From NCBI RefSeq assembly GCF_005434945.1, contig NZ_SKCH01000002.1, positions 370,047 through 434,046 of the forward strand: a DNA stretch of 64,000 nt. The letters are read 5' to 3'. The number at the start of each line of letters is the position of its first letter. The stretch's first letter is position 1. This DNA comes from Prescottella subtropica. GTDB lineage: Bacteria; Actinomycetota; Actinomycetes; Mycobacteriales; Mycobacteriaceae. This document shows, in pieces, positions 25,084 through 34,529 of the stretch. The notes beneath the pieces were generated by a model, which saw nothing but the letters and a program-made list of their open reading frames with translations, was not told where the DNA came from and made no database searches. The position numbers and the translations under genes are program-made.

Positions 25084-25923
25084 ATGACTGGTCGCCTCGT
25101 CCTCGCCGCAACTCCGATGGGTGACATCGGTGATGCCTCCGATCGCCTGAAGGTCGCACTCGGATCAGCCGACGTCGTCGCCGCGGAGGACACGCGGCGC
25201 ACCCGGTCCCTGGCCGCCGCGCTCGAGGTGACGATCACCGGCCGCGTCGTCAGCTTCTACGACCAGGTGGAGGTGACACGGCTGCCGGCGCTCGTCGCGG
25301 ACATCGAGGACGGCCGCACCGTCCTGCTGGTCACCGACGCCGGTATGCCGTCGGTGAGCGACCCCGGCTACCGGCTCGTCGCCGCGTGCGTCGAGAAGGA
25401 TCTGCCGGTCACGTGCCTGCCCGGACCGTCCGCGGTGACGACCGCGCTCGCCCTGTCGGGGCTGCCGGTCGAACGGTTCTGCTTCGACGGTTTCCCACCG
25501 CGCAAGCAGGGGCAGCGGCGCACCTGGTTCGAGGCGCTGCGCACCGAACAGCGGGCGTGCGTGTTCTTCGAGGCGCCGCACCGACTGGCGGCGTGCCTGG
25601 CCGACGCGGTCGACGTGCTCGGCGGGGACCGCCGGGCCGCGGTCTGCCGGGAACTGACGAAGACCTACGAGGAGGTGCGTCGCGGCACGCTCGCCGAACT
25701 GGCCGAGTGGGCCGTCGACGGCGCGCGCGGGGAGATCACCGTCGTCCTCGAGGGGGCCCGGCCGGTGGCCGCGGATCCGGAGGATCTGGTGGGGGAAGTG
25801 GAACGACTCGTCGCCGACGGTGTCCGGCTCAAGGACGCGTGCGCCCAGGTGGCCGCGGAACAATCCGCGGGCGTGTCGAAGCGGGAACTGTACGAGACGG
25901 TCCTCGCGGCGCGCCGGGACTGA
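25084..25923 (+). CDS. rsmI: 16S rRNA (cytidine-2'-O) methyltransferase RsmI
   Basis: A 279-residue SAM-dependent enzyme of the tetrapyrrole-methylase fold with LVLAATPMGDIGDASDR, VVAAEDTRRTRSL, DAGMPSVSDPGYRLV and GPSAVTTALALSGLP in order; the end holds the variable C-terminal domain. It 2'-O-methylates C1402 of 16S rRNA in the decoding centre. The ATG at 25084 is 7 bases after TAGGCT; an upstream in-frame ATG lies inside pmt and was rejected. It matches Rv1003. Confidence 0.93.
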   Translation: MTGRLVLAATPMGDIGDASDRLKVALGSADVVAAEDTRRTRSLAAALEVTITGRVVSFYDQVEVTRLPALVADIEDGRTVLLVTDAGMPSVSDPGYRLVAACVEKDLPVTCLPGPSAVTTALALSGLPVERFCFDGFPPRKQGQRRTWFEALRTEQRACVFFEAPHRLAACLADAVDVLGGDRRAAVCRELTKTYEEVRRGTLAELAEWAVDGARGEITVVLEGARPVAADPEDLVGEVERLVADGVRLKDACAQVAAEQSAGVSKRELYETVLAARRD

Positions 25924-25980
25924 CGTCCGGCGCGGCGCGGTGGGCGGGCAGCCCCCCGCCGACTCGATCGGATCGAAGCG

Positions 25981-26148
25981 TCAACGGGCGGTGTCGACCG
26001 AGATCGACACCGCCCCCGTCGCGGTCGATTCCGCGTCGGCGGGGGCCGCACCCAACAGCATCATCAGCCCTACCGTCGCCGCGATGACGAGAGTGGCGAG
26101 TGCCGCCGGCGGTGTCTTCGCCGTCAACTTCGTCGCTCGTTCGATCAT
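25981..26148 (-). CDS. Small secreted or membrane peptide, 55 aa
   Basis: A 55-codon gene, ATG at 26148 preceded by GGAGGAGAG at 8 bases. The N-terminus is basic (MIERATKLTAK), followed by a hydrophobic core (AALATLVIAATVGLMMLLGA) and a probable signal-peptidase site APADA, leaving a mature tail of only about 18 residues (ESTATGAVSISVDTAR). It may be a secreted peptide or a single-pass membrane peptide. I know of no family. It converges on rsmI. Confidence 0.6.
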   Translation of the reverse strand: MIERATKLTAKTPPAALATLVIAATVGLMMLLGAAPADAESTATGAVSISVDTAR

Positions 26149-26380
26149 CGTGCGCTCTCTCCTCCGTGTACGTGTGCCGGTAGGGGCTACCCCTCGTACC
26201 ACTCAGTCCCCACCGGCACCCGCAGCGGGCTCGTAGGGCCGCTGTGCGTCGATGTCGACTTTGCCCTGCTTCAGCGAACGCAGAAACTGGATCCTCCACG
26301 TGAGGCGTTATCATCGCAGTTCACAGGCGGTGAGGAATAATTCCGCAGCGGATACTCGGGACGGAAAAGGAGTGCGGACG

Positions 26381-29300
26381 ATGACGTCCGAGGCCGACGA
26401 CGGGGCAGCCCCGCAGACCCCGGGAGCGCAGGCCCGACAGGACTTCGCCGACCACCTCCGGTTGCTGTTCGCCACGGCCGGCGGCCCCCCGCTCAAGAAG
26501 GTGGCCTCCGAGGCGGCGGCCCTCACCCGGTCGATGGGCGGGGACAAGCCCGCGTCGGTGCAGCGGATCAGCGACTGGCGGTCCGGCAAGCGCATGCCCG
26601 CGACGTTCGAGTCGGTGCGGCCGGTCCTGGCGGTACTCATCAAGACGGCACGCGCCCTGCACGTCGGGACGCCGCCCGCCGACGGACTGTTCTCGATGCA
26701 GCAGTGGGAGGCGCGGTGGCGCAGCGCCACCGTGGCCCCCGCGGCCCGTACGTTCACCGCGGACGTCGAACGGGACGCGCCCACCCTGCCCGCCGGGGTG
26801 CGGCCGTATCGCGGCCTGTCCCCGTACCGGGAGCGCGACGAGCACCTGTTCTTCGGGCGGCGCCGCAGCGTCGATCGGCTCGTCGGCGCGGTGCTCGCGG
26901 CGCAGGGGCGCGGTTTCGTCGTCGTGACCGGCGCATCCGGTGTCGGTAAGTCCTCGCTCGTCCAGGCGGGCCTGATCCCCGAACTCCGCGGCCTCGACCG
27001 TGCCCCCGGGGACGGTCGGCGCGCAGCGTTCGCCCCAGTCGTGTTCACGCCCGGCGCGCATCCACTCGTCGCGCTCGCCACCGTGGTCCCGGAACTGGCC
27101 GACGGTGTCGAGGACGCGGACCACACGCAGATCGATGCGGCGATGCGCCGCGCGGCCGACCGCGCCGGCGCCGACCGACTGCTCGTCGTGGTCGACCAGA
27201 TCGAGGAACTGTTCACTCAGTGCGGGGTGGCCGCGGAGCGGTCCCGGTTCCTCGTCGTGCTCGAGCACATGTCGACGGCGCGGCCCGGCCGGGAACCGTC
27301 CGAGGCCGCGTCCGTCGTCGCGACGATGCGATCCGACTTCTACGCGCAGGCGCTGACGTATCCCGTCCTCGCCGATGCGCTGGAACAGCGCAGCAAGACG
27401 GTGGCGCCGCTGCTGCGCGACGAGGTCGTCGAGGTCGTCACCCGGCCGGCGCGGATGATCGGCCTCAAACTCGAGTCGGGCCTGGTCGACCTGATCCTCA
27501 ACGATCTCGGCGTCCTCACCGCGTCGTCCTCGACCCAGCCCGAGGGCAGCACCGTGCTGCCGCTCGTGTCGCACCTGCTCGACACGATGTGGGAGCGGCG
27601 GCGCGGCGGCCAGTTGACGATCGCGAACTATCGGGCCACCGGTGGTGTGCTGGGCTCGGTCGCCACGGCCGCGGAACGGGCATGGGAGCAACTCGACGAG
27701 CGTGACCGTGCTGTCGCCCGGTCGATGTTCGTGCACCTGGTGTACGTCACGCACACCGGCACCGACGTGAAGATCCGCCGCACGCTCACCCAGTTGACGG
27801 CGGCCCCGGGATCGGACAGCGGTGCCGGGCGTCGCGTCGTCGACCACTTCGTCAACGCCCGGGTCCTCGTGGTCGACGGTGACGACGTCGAACTCATCCA
27901 CGACGCGGTGATCGCGACCTGGCCGCGGCTCGAGGGCTGGATCCAGGAGGACCGGTCGTCGTCGGCGCTCCGGCAGCAGATCGAGAACGATGCCGCGCAC
28001 TGGGGGGAGCGGGACCGCACCCACAGCCTGCTCTATCCCCGGGGCCGACTCGACCTGCTCACCGAGCACACCCTGCCCCGGTCCGGCGCCGCCGGATCCG
28101 ACGCCGACGGGATCCCGGCCCTGGCGACGTCACTGACACCCGAGGCCGGCGAGTTCCTCGAGGCGTCGGTGCGGCACGTGCGGCGGCAGGCCCGGATGGA
28201 GCGGACGGTGATGGCCGCGCTCGCGTTCTCGACGGTGATCGCCGTCGTGATGGGTGTGATGGCGCTGGCCGCGAAGACCCGGGCCGAGGACGAACGGGCC
28301 GACGCCCAGTTCCAGCAGGTCGTGTCGCTGTCCGACGCGCTCCGCGAGAACGATCCGACCACGTCGGCGCAGTTGTCGCTCGCGGCGTGGCAGATGCGCC
28401 CGGGCAGCGACGAGGCGCTGTCCCGGCTCGTCGCCACCGAGAACACGCCGATCTCGCGGCCGCTGCCCGGCCACACCGGCCCGGTGTACGGGGTCGCGCT
28501 CTCGGCCGACGGGCGACTGCTCGCGACGGCGAGCGACGACCGGACCGTCAAACTGTGGGACTTCTCGGACAGTACGGCCCCCACTCGGCTGGGTGCCGAC
28601 CTGGGCGGTGCCGACCAGTACATGGCGTCGGTGTCGTTCAGCCGCGACGGGCGCCTGCTCGCCGCCGGTAGCGGCGACGGGCGGCTCTGGATCTGGGACA
28701 TCGGCGACCCGACTGCCCCGGTGCCACTCCTGGACGGTGTCCGGGTCGCGCCGGGGGCCGTCCACAATGTGCGGTTCAGTCCCGACGGGCACCTGCTCGC
28801 CGTCCCGCACGACGACGGCGGCGTCACGCTGTACGACACGTCCGCGCCGGACACGGGACAGTTCCCGTCCTGGGTGCTGCGCGGGCACTCGGGTGCGGTG
28901 CGGACGGTGGCGTTTCGCGGCGACACGGTCCTGGCGACCGCGAGCGACGACCGCAGCGTGCGGGTGTGGGACGTCGCGGACCCGGCCCGTCCGGTGCAGA
29001 TCGGTGCCGAGCTGCGGGGTTTCGGGGACGTCGTGCATTCGGTGGCGTTCAGTCCGGACGGCCGCAGTCTCGCGGCGAGCAGCGACGACGGGGTGATCCG
29101 CATCTACGACTCCACCGATCCGACGGCGATCCGCCCGATCGACATACCGATCCAGGCACACACGGGCGGCGTCTGGACCATCGCGTTCGCCCCCGACGGC
29201 GGCACTCTGGCGAGCGCGTCGTGGGACGGGACGGTGAAGCTGTGGTCGGTGGATCCGGTGACGCGGGCACTGCACGAGATGAAGCCGGCGCTGGCCGGCA

Positions 29301-30448
29301 ACGGCGGCGGTGTGCCGGCGATGGCGTTGGCCCCGGACGGGGTCACGATCGTCACCGGCGGCCAGGATTCGCTGGTCCGGGTGTGGGCGCTGGCGCCGGG
29401 CACGGTCCCGATCTCCGATTCGTCGATGACGCTGCCGACGCTGGACCGGGACGGTTCGCTGATGGCGACGGCCGGCTACGACAACGCGATCCGGTTGTGG
29501 TCGATCGACGAGCAGGGCGCGTTCGCGCCGGTATCGGAGTTCGACGTGGAGCGGCCGCTCGGCGGCGCGAACGTCGCGGCACTGTCCCCGGACGGCACGG
29601 TGCTGGCGACGACGCAGACCTCCGGCGGGCACGTCCAGTTGTGGGATCTGCTCGATCCGGCGCATCCGACACCGTTCGGGCCGCCGATCGTCACCGACAC
29701 CCGGTTCACGTGGGAGCTCGCGTTCAGTCCGGACGGCCGCACCCTCGCGATCGGTGACGACGACTTCACCGTCGCCCTGTGGGACGTCGAGAATCCGCAC
29801 GCCCCGGTCCGGGTGGGGCCGATCCTCGAGGGGCCGCACAATCTGGTGCGCAGCGCCCAGTTCGGTCCGGCCGGTGACGTGCTGGTGGTGGCCGGCGCGG
29901 ACGGTGACCTCCACGCGTGGGACGTCACCGACCGTGCGGCGCCGGTGCCGCGGCCGATGCGGGGTGCGGGGCACGCGGGCGGGGTGAATGCGACAGCGTT
30001 CGGCCCGGACGGTTCGGTGCTGGTCACCGCGAGCGACGATCACACGCTCATGCTGTGGGATCGGGACGCGGACGGCGGTTTCACGGTGCGACCGGATGCG
30101 CTGCAGGGGCACACCGGCACCGTCTACAGTGTCGCGTTCAGCGGTGACGGTTCACATGTGGTGAGCGGCAGCGACGACGGCTCGGTCCGGTTGTGGAGCA
30201 TCGCCGACGGCCGGGAGGCGGTCGGCGGACCGTTGACGACGATCGGCCGGGGACGCTGGCAGGTCGCGTTCCTGCCGCGTCTCGACACCGTCGTCGCCGG
30301 TGGTGGCGACGGGGTGCTGCGGACGTGGCGACTCGACGCGGACGCGGTGGTGGCCCGGATCTGCGACGCTACCGCGGAGCTGACACAGGATCGGGCTGCG
30401 CATTTCGAGATGCCGGAGTCGGGGCGGGACGCGTGCGCGACGCCGTGA
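26381..30448 (+). CDS. nSTAND1 NTPase with C-terminal WD40 repeats
   Basis: A 1355-residue protein; the ATG has AAAGGAG upstream. In order: an N-terminal helical XRE-like region (about residues 18-100, with the VQRISDWRSGKRMPATFESV recognition-helix pattern), the linker PYRGLSPYRERDEHLFFGRR typical of nSTAND1, Walker A GASGVGKSS near residue 183, Walker B LLVVVDQIEELFT, the STAND helical segments, one membrane helix (about residues 606-630) and 12-14 WD40 repeats with TASDDRTVKLWD-type blades to the end. It should be a membrane-bound ATP-driven sensor whose propeller sees a ligand outside or at the membrane. No enzymatic effector domain is fused. The last 80 bases overlap the end of pabB. Confidence 0.85.
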   Translation: MTSEADDGAAPQTPGAQARQDFADHLRLLFATAGGPPLKKVASEAAALTRSMGGDKPASVQRISDWRSGKRMPATFESVRPVLAVLIKTARALHVGTPPADGLFSMQQWEARWRSATVAPAARTFTADVERDAPTLPAGVRPYRGLSPYRERDEHLFFGRRRSVDRLVGAVLAAQGRGFVVVTGASGVGKSSLVQAGLIPELRGLDRAPGDGRRAAFAPVVFTPGAHPLVALATVVPELADGVEDADHTQIDAAMRRAADRAGADRLLVVVDQIEELFTQCGVAAERSRFLVVLEHMSTARPGREPSEAASVVATMRSDFYAQALTYPVLADALEQRSKTVAPLLRDEVVEVVTRPARMIGLKLESGLVDLILNDLGVLTASSSTQPEGSTVLPLVSHLLDTMWERRRGGQLTIANYRATGGVLGSVATAAERAWEQLDERDRAVARSMFVHLVYVTHTGTDVKIRRTLTQLTAAPGSDSGAGRRVVDHFVNARVLVVDGDDVELIHDAVIATWPRLEGWIQEDRSSSALRQQIENDAAHWGERDRTHSLLYPRGRLDLLTEHTLPRSGAAGSDADGIPALATSLTPEAGEFLEASVRHVRRQARMERTVMAALAFSTVIAVVMGVMALAAKTRAEDERADAQFQQVVSLSDALRENDPTTSAQLSLAAWQMRPGSDEALSRLVATENTPISRPLPGHTGPVYGVALSADGRLLATASDDRTVKLWDFSDSTAPTRLGADLGGADQYMASVSFSRDGRLLAAGSGDGRLWIWDIGDPTAPVPLLDGVRVAPGAVHNVRFSPDGHLLAVPHDDGGVTLYDTSAPDTGQFPSWVLRGHSGAVRTVAFRGDTVLATASDDRSVRVWDVADPARPVQIGAELRGFGDVVHSVAFSPDGRSLAASSDDGVIRIYDSTDPTAIRPIDIPIQAHTGGVWTIAFAPDGGTLASASWDGTVKLWSVDPVTRALHEMKPALAGNGGGVPAMALAPDGVTIVTGGQDSLVRVWALAPGTVPISDSSMTLPTLDRDGSLMATAGYDNAIRLWSIDEQGAFAPVSEFDVERPLGGANVAALSPDGTVLATTQTSGGHVQLWDLLDPAHPTPFGPPIVTDTRFTWELAFSPDGRTLAIGDDDFTVALWDVENPHAPVRVGPILEGPHNLVRSAQFGPAGDVLVVAGADGDLHAWDVTDRAAPVPRPMRGAGHAGGVNATAFGPDGSVLVTASDDHTLMLWDRDADGGFTVRPDALQGHTGTVYSVAFSGDGSHVVSGSDDGSVRLWSIADGREAVGGPLTTIGRGRWQVAFLPRLDTVVAGGGDGVLRTWRLDADAVVARICDATAELTQDRAAHFEMPESGRDACATP

Positions 30449-31661
30449 GCGTCACGATGCTGCGGGCCTTGTCGAGGCATTCCTGCCATTCGGCGTCCGG
30501 ATCGGAGTCGATCGTGATGCCGCCGCCCACCCCGAGTGCGACGCCACCGGACGCGTCGAACTCGACGGTGCGGATCGCGACGTTCAGTTCGAGGCCGGCC
30601 ACGGGACTGTGCATGCCGACGGTGCCGCAGAACAGTCCGCGTGGTTGCGGCTCCCACCGGGAGATCAGTTGCCGGGCAGAGTGTTTGGGGCATCCGGTCA
30701 CCGACGCCGGGGGGAATGCGGCCGCCAGGAGGTCGGCGGTGGTGACGGTGTCGGGGAGCGCAGCGGCCACGGTGGACACCAGATGCCACACCCCCGGTGC
30801 CGGGGCGATCCGCAGCAGATCGGTGACGTGCACCGATCCGGGGGCGGCGACCCGGCCGAGGTCGTTGCGGACGAGGTCGACGATCATCACGTTCTCGGCG
30901 ACGTCCTTGACGGAGGCGCGCAGCAGCGCGGGGTCGGCATCGAGGGGGAGGGTGCCCTTGATGGGGCTCGACGTGACCGTGTGCCCGCGGCGGGTCAGGA
31001 ACACCTCCGGTGACAGCGAGGCGACCGCACCCCAGTCGCCGGACACGAACGCGGCCCGGGTGGGGCGGGTGCGGTCGGCGGCGTCGGCGAAGAAGTCGAC
31101 CGGCCGGCCGGTGGCGGTCCCGCGGAACCGCGTGCACACGCACGCCTGGTAGACGTCGCCGCGTGTGATCGCGTCGAGGCAGTCCTCGACGCCGCGCCGG
31201 TGGGCGGCCCGGTCCGGTGCCGTCCAGTCGAGGTGCCACGGCTGCGGGTCGATGCCCGGGTTCTGCACCGCGCGGGCCACGTCGTCGGGGCAGGATTCGT
31301 CGAGGAGGCTTTCGAACCACCAGCAGCCGGACGCGTCCAATCGCAGCACGTGGTCGGTCCAACCGCCGGCCGCGGCCGGGAGCGTGTCGGCCCCGTCCGG
31401 GTAGGCGAGGTAGCCGATCCAGCCGCCGCCGATCAGCAGCCCGTCGGGGACGGACGTGTCACGGGGGCGGGCCTCGATGCCGAACGCCGCGGCGGGCGGG
31501 CACGGCACGGCGGCCACACCGGGGGCGAGGACGGCGGCGGCGCCGAACCAGGTTCCCGTCAGTGCCGCCGGCGGCGGCAGCCCCCGATCCCGGGCCCGCC
31601 GGGCGAGTGCCCGGAGCACGTCGGCGGCACTGCCGCCGTGTCCGAGCCGCTCGATCCGCAT
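30369..31661 (-). CDS. pabB: Aminodeoxychorismate synthase component I
   Basis: A 430-residue chorismate-binding enzyme making 4-amino-4-deoxychorismate for folate. The family motifs are ITRGDVYQACVCTRF, SLSPEVFLTRRGHTVTSSPI followed by KGT, DLVRNDLGRVAAPGSV, GCPKHSARQLI and GVGGGITIDSDP. Position and strand match Rv1005c. It needs a PabA amidotransferase, not seen here. The ATG at 31659-31661 begins a normal N-terminus; a much longer frame running upstream belongs to the antisense of the next gene. The C-terminal 25 residues, in the overlap with the WD40 gene, look non-conserved. Confidence 0.9.
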   Translation of the reverse strand: MRIERLGHGGSAADVLRALARRARDRGLPPPAALTGTWFGAAAVLAPGVAAVPCPPAAAFGIEARPRDTSVPDGLLIGGGWIGYLAYPDGADTLPAAAGGWTDHVLRLDASGCWWFESLLDESCPDDVARAVQNPGIDPQPWHLDWTAPDRAAHRRGVEDCLDAITRGDVYQACVCTRFRGTATGRPVDFFADAADRTRPTRAAFVSGDWGAVASLSPEVFLTRRGHTVTSSPIKGTLPLDADPALLRASVKDVAENVMIVDLVRNDLGRVAAPGSVHVTDLLRIAPAPGVWHLVSTVAAALPDTVTTADLLAAAFPPASVTGCPKHSARQLISRWEPQPRGLFCGTVGMHSPVAGLELNVAIRTVEFDASGGVALGVGGGITIDSDPDAEWQECLDKARSIVTLTASRTRPAPTPASRNAQPDPVSAPR

Positions 31662-31690
31662 CGGTCCAGTTTTCCACGGTGGCGGGCGTC

Positions 31691-32875
31691 TCAGCGGGGC
31701 AGGGCGCGATCGCCGGGGGACAGTGCCGCGGCGTCGGCGGCCGACTGCCCGGCATGCCAGCCGCCGGCGTCGACACTCCGGCTGCGGGACGCCTTCGTGG
31801 TCGGGAACAGCCGGTCGAACTCGGTGTCGACGGCCGCGGACCGGGCGGCCAGGACCGGCAGCAGGTCGTCGATGCGGACGTCTGCGTCGACGGCGACCTC
31901 GGCGGTGGCGCGGCTGTCGGTCTCCTTCAACCGCTGCCCGATCCGGACCGCGAAGCCGAACAGGAACGCCTTCCGGAACGACGTCGTCCGGGAGCCGCCG
32001 GTGTCTCCGCCGGCGGCGCGCATCGCCCGGGTGGCCTGGACGAGCAGCGACGTGAACAGCAGGTCGGTCTGGTCGAGGTCGAGGGGGTCCCCGACGACGG
32101 TGGCGATCGCCAACCGGTCGAACCACACGGTGCGGACCCGGTTGGCCTCACCGATGGCGGTGAGCAGGTGCACCTTCTCCCCCACGTACGGGTTGTCGAG
32201 GTGGAGACGCCGACTGTGCACGGGTGTGGTGTCGGCGCGGTCGGCGGTCAGCAGTGCCGCACTGATCGCGTACCGGGTCATGAGGTCCTGGGCCTTCGCG
32301 GTGAAGGTTTCGGCCTCCTCGACGAACTCGGTGGCCTCCGCCTTCGCGAGCAGCCCACGGATCCGCGCGAGCATCTTCGGGTCGGCCGTCGTCGGACGCT
32401 CGGGCACGTCGCCGCCCACCCACTCGGACGGGGGCGGGCACAGCCGTGTCAGCCGGGGGAATTCGAGCCACAGCACGGTCAGCTCGAGCCATTCCCGGGT
32501 GCCGAGCTGCCAGCCGGCGGCGTCGAGGACGGCCGCGAAATCGTCGGGGTCGCACCCCGGCAGCACCGTGTCCGCGAAGCGGGCGGCGGCGGGTTCGGCG
32601 TCGGCGATCCGGTCGAGTTGCGACCGCCAGTCCCGCGGCGCGTCCGCCGCGGTGTCGGAGGTGTGGGCCTGGAACAGCACGGCCGCGGCGGCCGTCGGGG
32701 CGGCGGCCGCCCCGAGTGTCCGCCGCGTCACGTGCACGACGTCGGAGGGTTGCCAGCCGCGCTCGTAGGCGTCCGCGAGTGCCGCGACGAGCCCGGCGGC
32801 CGACCGCTGCCGCGGTGGCAGGCAGTCGCCCGTCAGCCGATCCTGCGTTCGAAAGTATGTTCTAGTGCTCCCCAT
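31691..32875 (-). CDS. DUF2786-domain protein
   Basis: A 394-residue protein. The DUF2786 segment is DPKMLARIRGLLAKAEATEF and the following AETFTAKAQDLMTRYAIS (about residues 165-205), and the C-terminal part (RKAFLFGFAVRIGQRLKETD) is the conserved tail seen in actinobacterial members. No function is established; related domains appear in proteins of mobile elements and DNA-linked loci. The ATG at 32873-32875 is the most likely start, with only a weak CACACT 7 bases upstream. A degenerate SOS box lies within the first codons. Confidence 0.75.
   Translation of the reverse strand: MGSTRTYFRTQDRLTGDCLPPRQRSAAGLVAALADAYERGWQPSDVVHVTRRTLGAAAAPTAAAAVLFQAHTSDTAADAPRDWRSQLDRIADAEPAAARFADTVLPGCDPDDFAAVLDAAGWQLGTREWLELTVLWLEFPRLTRLCPPPSEWVGGDVPERPTTADPKMLARIRGLLAKAEATEFVEEAETFTAKAQDLMTRYAISAALLTADRADTTPVHSRRLHLDNPYVGEKVHLLTAIGEANRVRTVWFDRLAIATVVGDPLDLDQTDLLFTSLLVQATRAMRAAGGDTGGSRTTSFRKAFLFGFAVRIGQRLKETDSRATAEVAVDADVRIDDLLPVLAARSAAVDTEFDRLFPTTKASRSRSVDAGGWHAGQSAADAAALSPGDRALPR
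32849..32864 (-). promoter_or_regulatory. Degenerate SOS (LexA) box at the start of the DUF2786 gene
   Basis: TCGAAA-GTAT-GTTCTA compared with the mycobacterial-type SOS box TCGAAC-N4-GTTCGA: 10 of 12 positions agree. It overlaps codons 4-9 of the gene as called, so either LexA blocks elongation at the promoter or the true start lies further in. Weak on its own. Confidence 0.3.
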
Positions 32876-32919
32876 GGGTGCGAGTGTGCACGAGGGGACC
32901 GACAATTTCCGGGGAAGTG

Positions 32920-34509
32920 CTAGTCCTCGGGCGTTTCCTCGACGTACCGCGGGAACACGCCCACCGGCTTCGGCAGCGGCGTACCTGCGACGATGCGGGC
33001 GCCGATCGCATCGAAGTCACGGCTGTCGGCGTCCTGCCCGAGCAGGTCGAGGATCTTCGCGGCGGAGTCCGGCATCACGGGCTGGACGAGGAGACCGACG
33101 ATGCGGACCACCTCGAGCGTCACGTACAGCACCGTCGCCATGCGCGCGGGATCGGTCTTGCGCAGCACCCACGGTTCCTGCGCCGAGAAGTAGCGGTTGG
33201 TCTCGGCGAGGACGTGCCAGATCGCCTCGAGGGCGAGGTGCAGCGCCTGCACGTCGAACTCGGCCCGCACCGCGTCGAGCAGCGCGTCGGCCTGCGCGAG
33301 CAGGGCCCGGTCGGCGTCGGTGAGCTCGCCCGGGGTGGGGGCCTGCGCGTCGCAGTTCTTGGCGACCATCGACAGCGACCGCTGCGCGAGGTTGCCGAGC
33401 TCGTTCGCGAGGTCGGCGTTCATGCGGGTGACGATCGCGTCGTGGCTGTAGCTGCCGTCCTGCCCGTACGAGATCTCGCGCAGCAGGAAGAAACGGACGG
33501 CGTCGAGGCCGTACTGCTCGACCATCGCGAGCGGGTCGACGACGTTGCCGACCGACTTGGACATCTTCTCGCCCTTGTTGAACAGGAACCCGTGCACGAA
33601 CACCCGCTGCGGCAGCTCGATACCCGCCGACATGAGGAACGCCGGCCAGTACACGGTGTGGAACCGGGTGATGTCCTTGCCGATGATGTGCAGGCTCGCC
33701 GGCCAGTACTTCCCGAACATGGCCGAATCGGTGTCGGGGAAGCCGGTTCCGGTGAGGTAGTTGGTGAGCGCGTCCACCCACACGTACATGACGTGGTCGG
33801 GGTCGCCGGGCACCGGAACGCCCCAGTCGAACGTGGTTCGCGAGATCGACAGGTCCTTCAGTCCGCTCTTGACGAAGCTGAGGATCTCGTTGCGGCGGGT
33901 GGCCGGCGCGATGAAGTCCGGGTTCTCCTCGTAGTGGGCGAGGAGCCGGTCCTGGTACTTCGACAGCCGGAACGTGTAGTTCGACTCCTCGGTCCACTCG
34001 ACGGGGGTGCCCGTCTCGGTCGCGATACGGGTGCCGTCGGCCTGCAGTTCGGTCTCGTCCTCGGCGTGGAACGCCTCGTCACGGACCGAGTACCAGCCCG
34101 AATAGGTGTCGAGGTAGATGTCGCCGGCCGCGACCATCCGCTCCCAGATCGCCTTGCTGGCCTCGAGATGGTCGGCGTCCGTCGTCCGGATGAACCGGTT
34201 GTACGAGATGTTCAGGGCCTTGTCCATGGACTGGAACACGTCCGAGTTGCGGGTCGCGAGGTCGCGGACGTCGATGCCTTCCTTGGCCGCCGTCTGCTGC
34301 ATCTTCAGACCGTGCTCGTCGGTGCCGGTCATGAAGAACACGTCGAAGCCGTCGAGACGCTTGAAGCGTGCGATCGCATCCGACGAGATGTACTCGTAGG
34401 CGTGCCCGATGTGCGGGACGCCGTTGGGGTACGCGATCGCGGTCGTCAGATAGAACGGCGGCCGGTCCGTCGAGGCCGGCGTCTGGTCAGGCGAGGAAGG
34501 CACAGTCAT
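32920..34509 (-). CDS. metG: Methionyl-tRNA synthetase
   Basis: A 529-residue class I synthetase, similar to the 519 of M. tuberculosis MetS (Rv1007c). The HIGH motif is in [20 protein letters not shown], the KMSKS loop is [15 protein letters not shown], and [20 protein letters not shown] precedes it. It is of the short form with no C-terminal tRNA-binding dimer domain. It lacks the four-cysteine zinc knuckle between the halves of the active site as far as I can see. Start ATG at 34509, nine bases after TAGAGT; no Shine-Dalgarno. It diverges from tatD. Confidence 0.95.
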   Translation of the reverse strand: MTVPSSPDQTPASTDRPPFYLTTAIAYPNGVPHIGHAYEYISSDAIARFKRLDGFDVFFMTGTDEHGLKMQQTAAKEGIDVRDLATRNSDVFQSMDKALNISYNRFIRTTDADHLEASKAIWERMVAAGDIYLDTYSGWYSVRDEAFHAEDETELQADGTRIATETGTPVEWTEESNYTFRLSKYQDRLLAHYEENPDFIAPATRRNEILSFVKSGLKDLSISRTTFDWGVPVPGDPDHVMYVWVDALTNYLTGTGFPDTDSAMFGKYWPASLHIIGKDITRFHTVYWPAFLMSAGIELPQRVFVHGFLFNKGEKMSKSVGNVVDPLAMVEQYGLDAVRFFLLREISYGQDGSYSHDAIVTRMNADLANELGNLAQRSLSMVAKNCDAQAPTPGELTDADRALLAQADALLDAVRAEFDVQALHLALEAIWHVLAETNRYFSAQEPWVLRKTDPARMATVLYVTLEVVRIVGLLVQPVMPDSAAKILDLLGQDADSRDFDAIGARIVAGTPLPKPVGVFPRYVEETPED

Positions 34510-34517
34510 GGTGCGCC

Positions 34518-34524
34518 TACTCTA
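34518..34524. promoter_or_regulatory. Shared divergent -10 element, metG/tatD
   Basis: The heptamer TACTCTA reads TACTCT toward tatD (GTG 6 bases later) and TAGAGT toward metG (ATG 9 bases later). One symmetric melting element seems to serve both directions, as described for bidirectional bacterial promoters. Confidence 0.55.
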
Positions 34525-34529
34525 TCGAC

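Noticed and set aside
26203..26307. Minus-strand open stretch reading RIQFLRSLKQGKVDIDAQRP and ending in TGA
   Set aside because: It looks protein-like but has no start codon before an upstream TAA and no ribosome binding site; it may be a gene remnant or chance.
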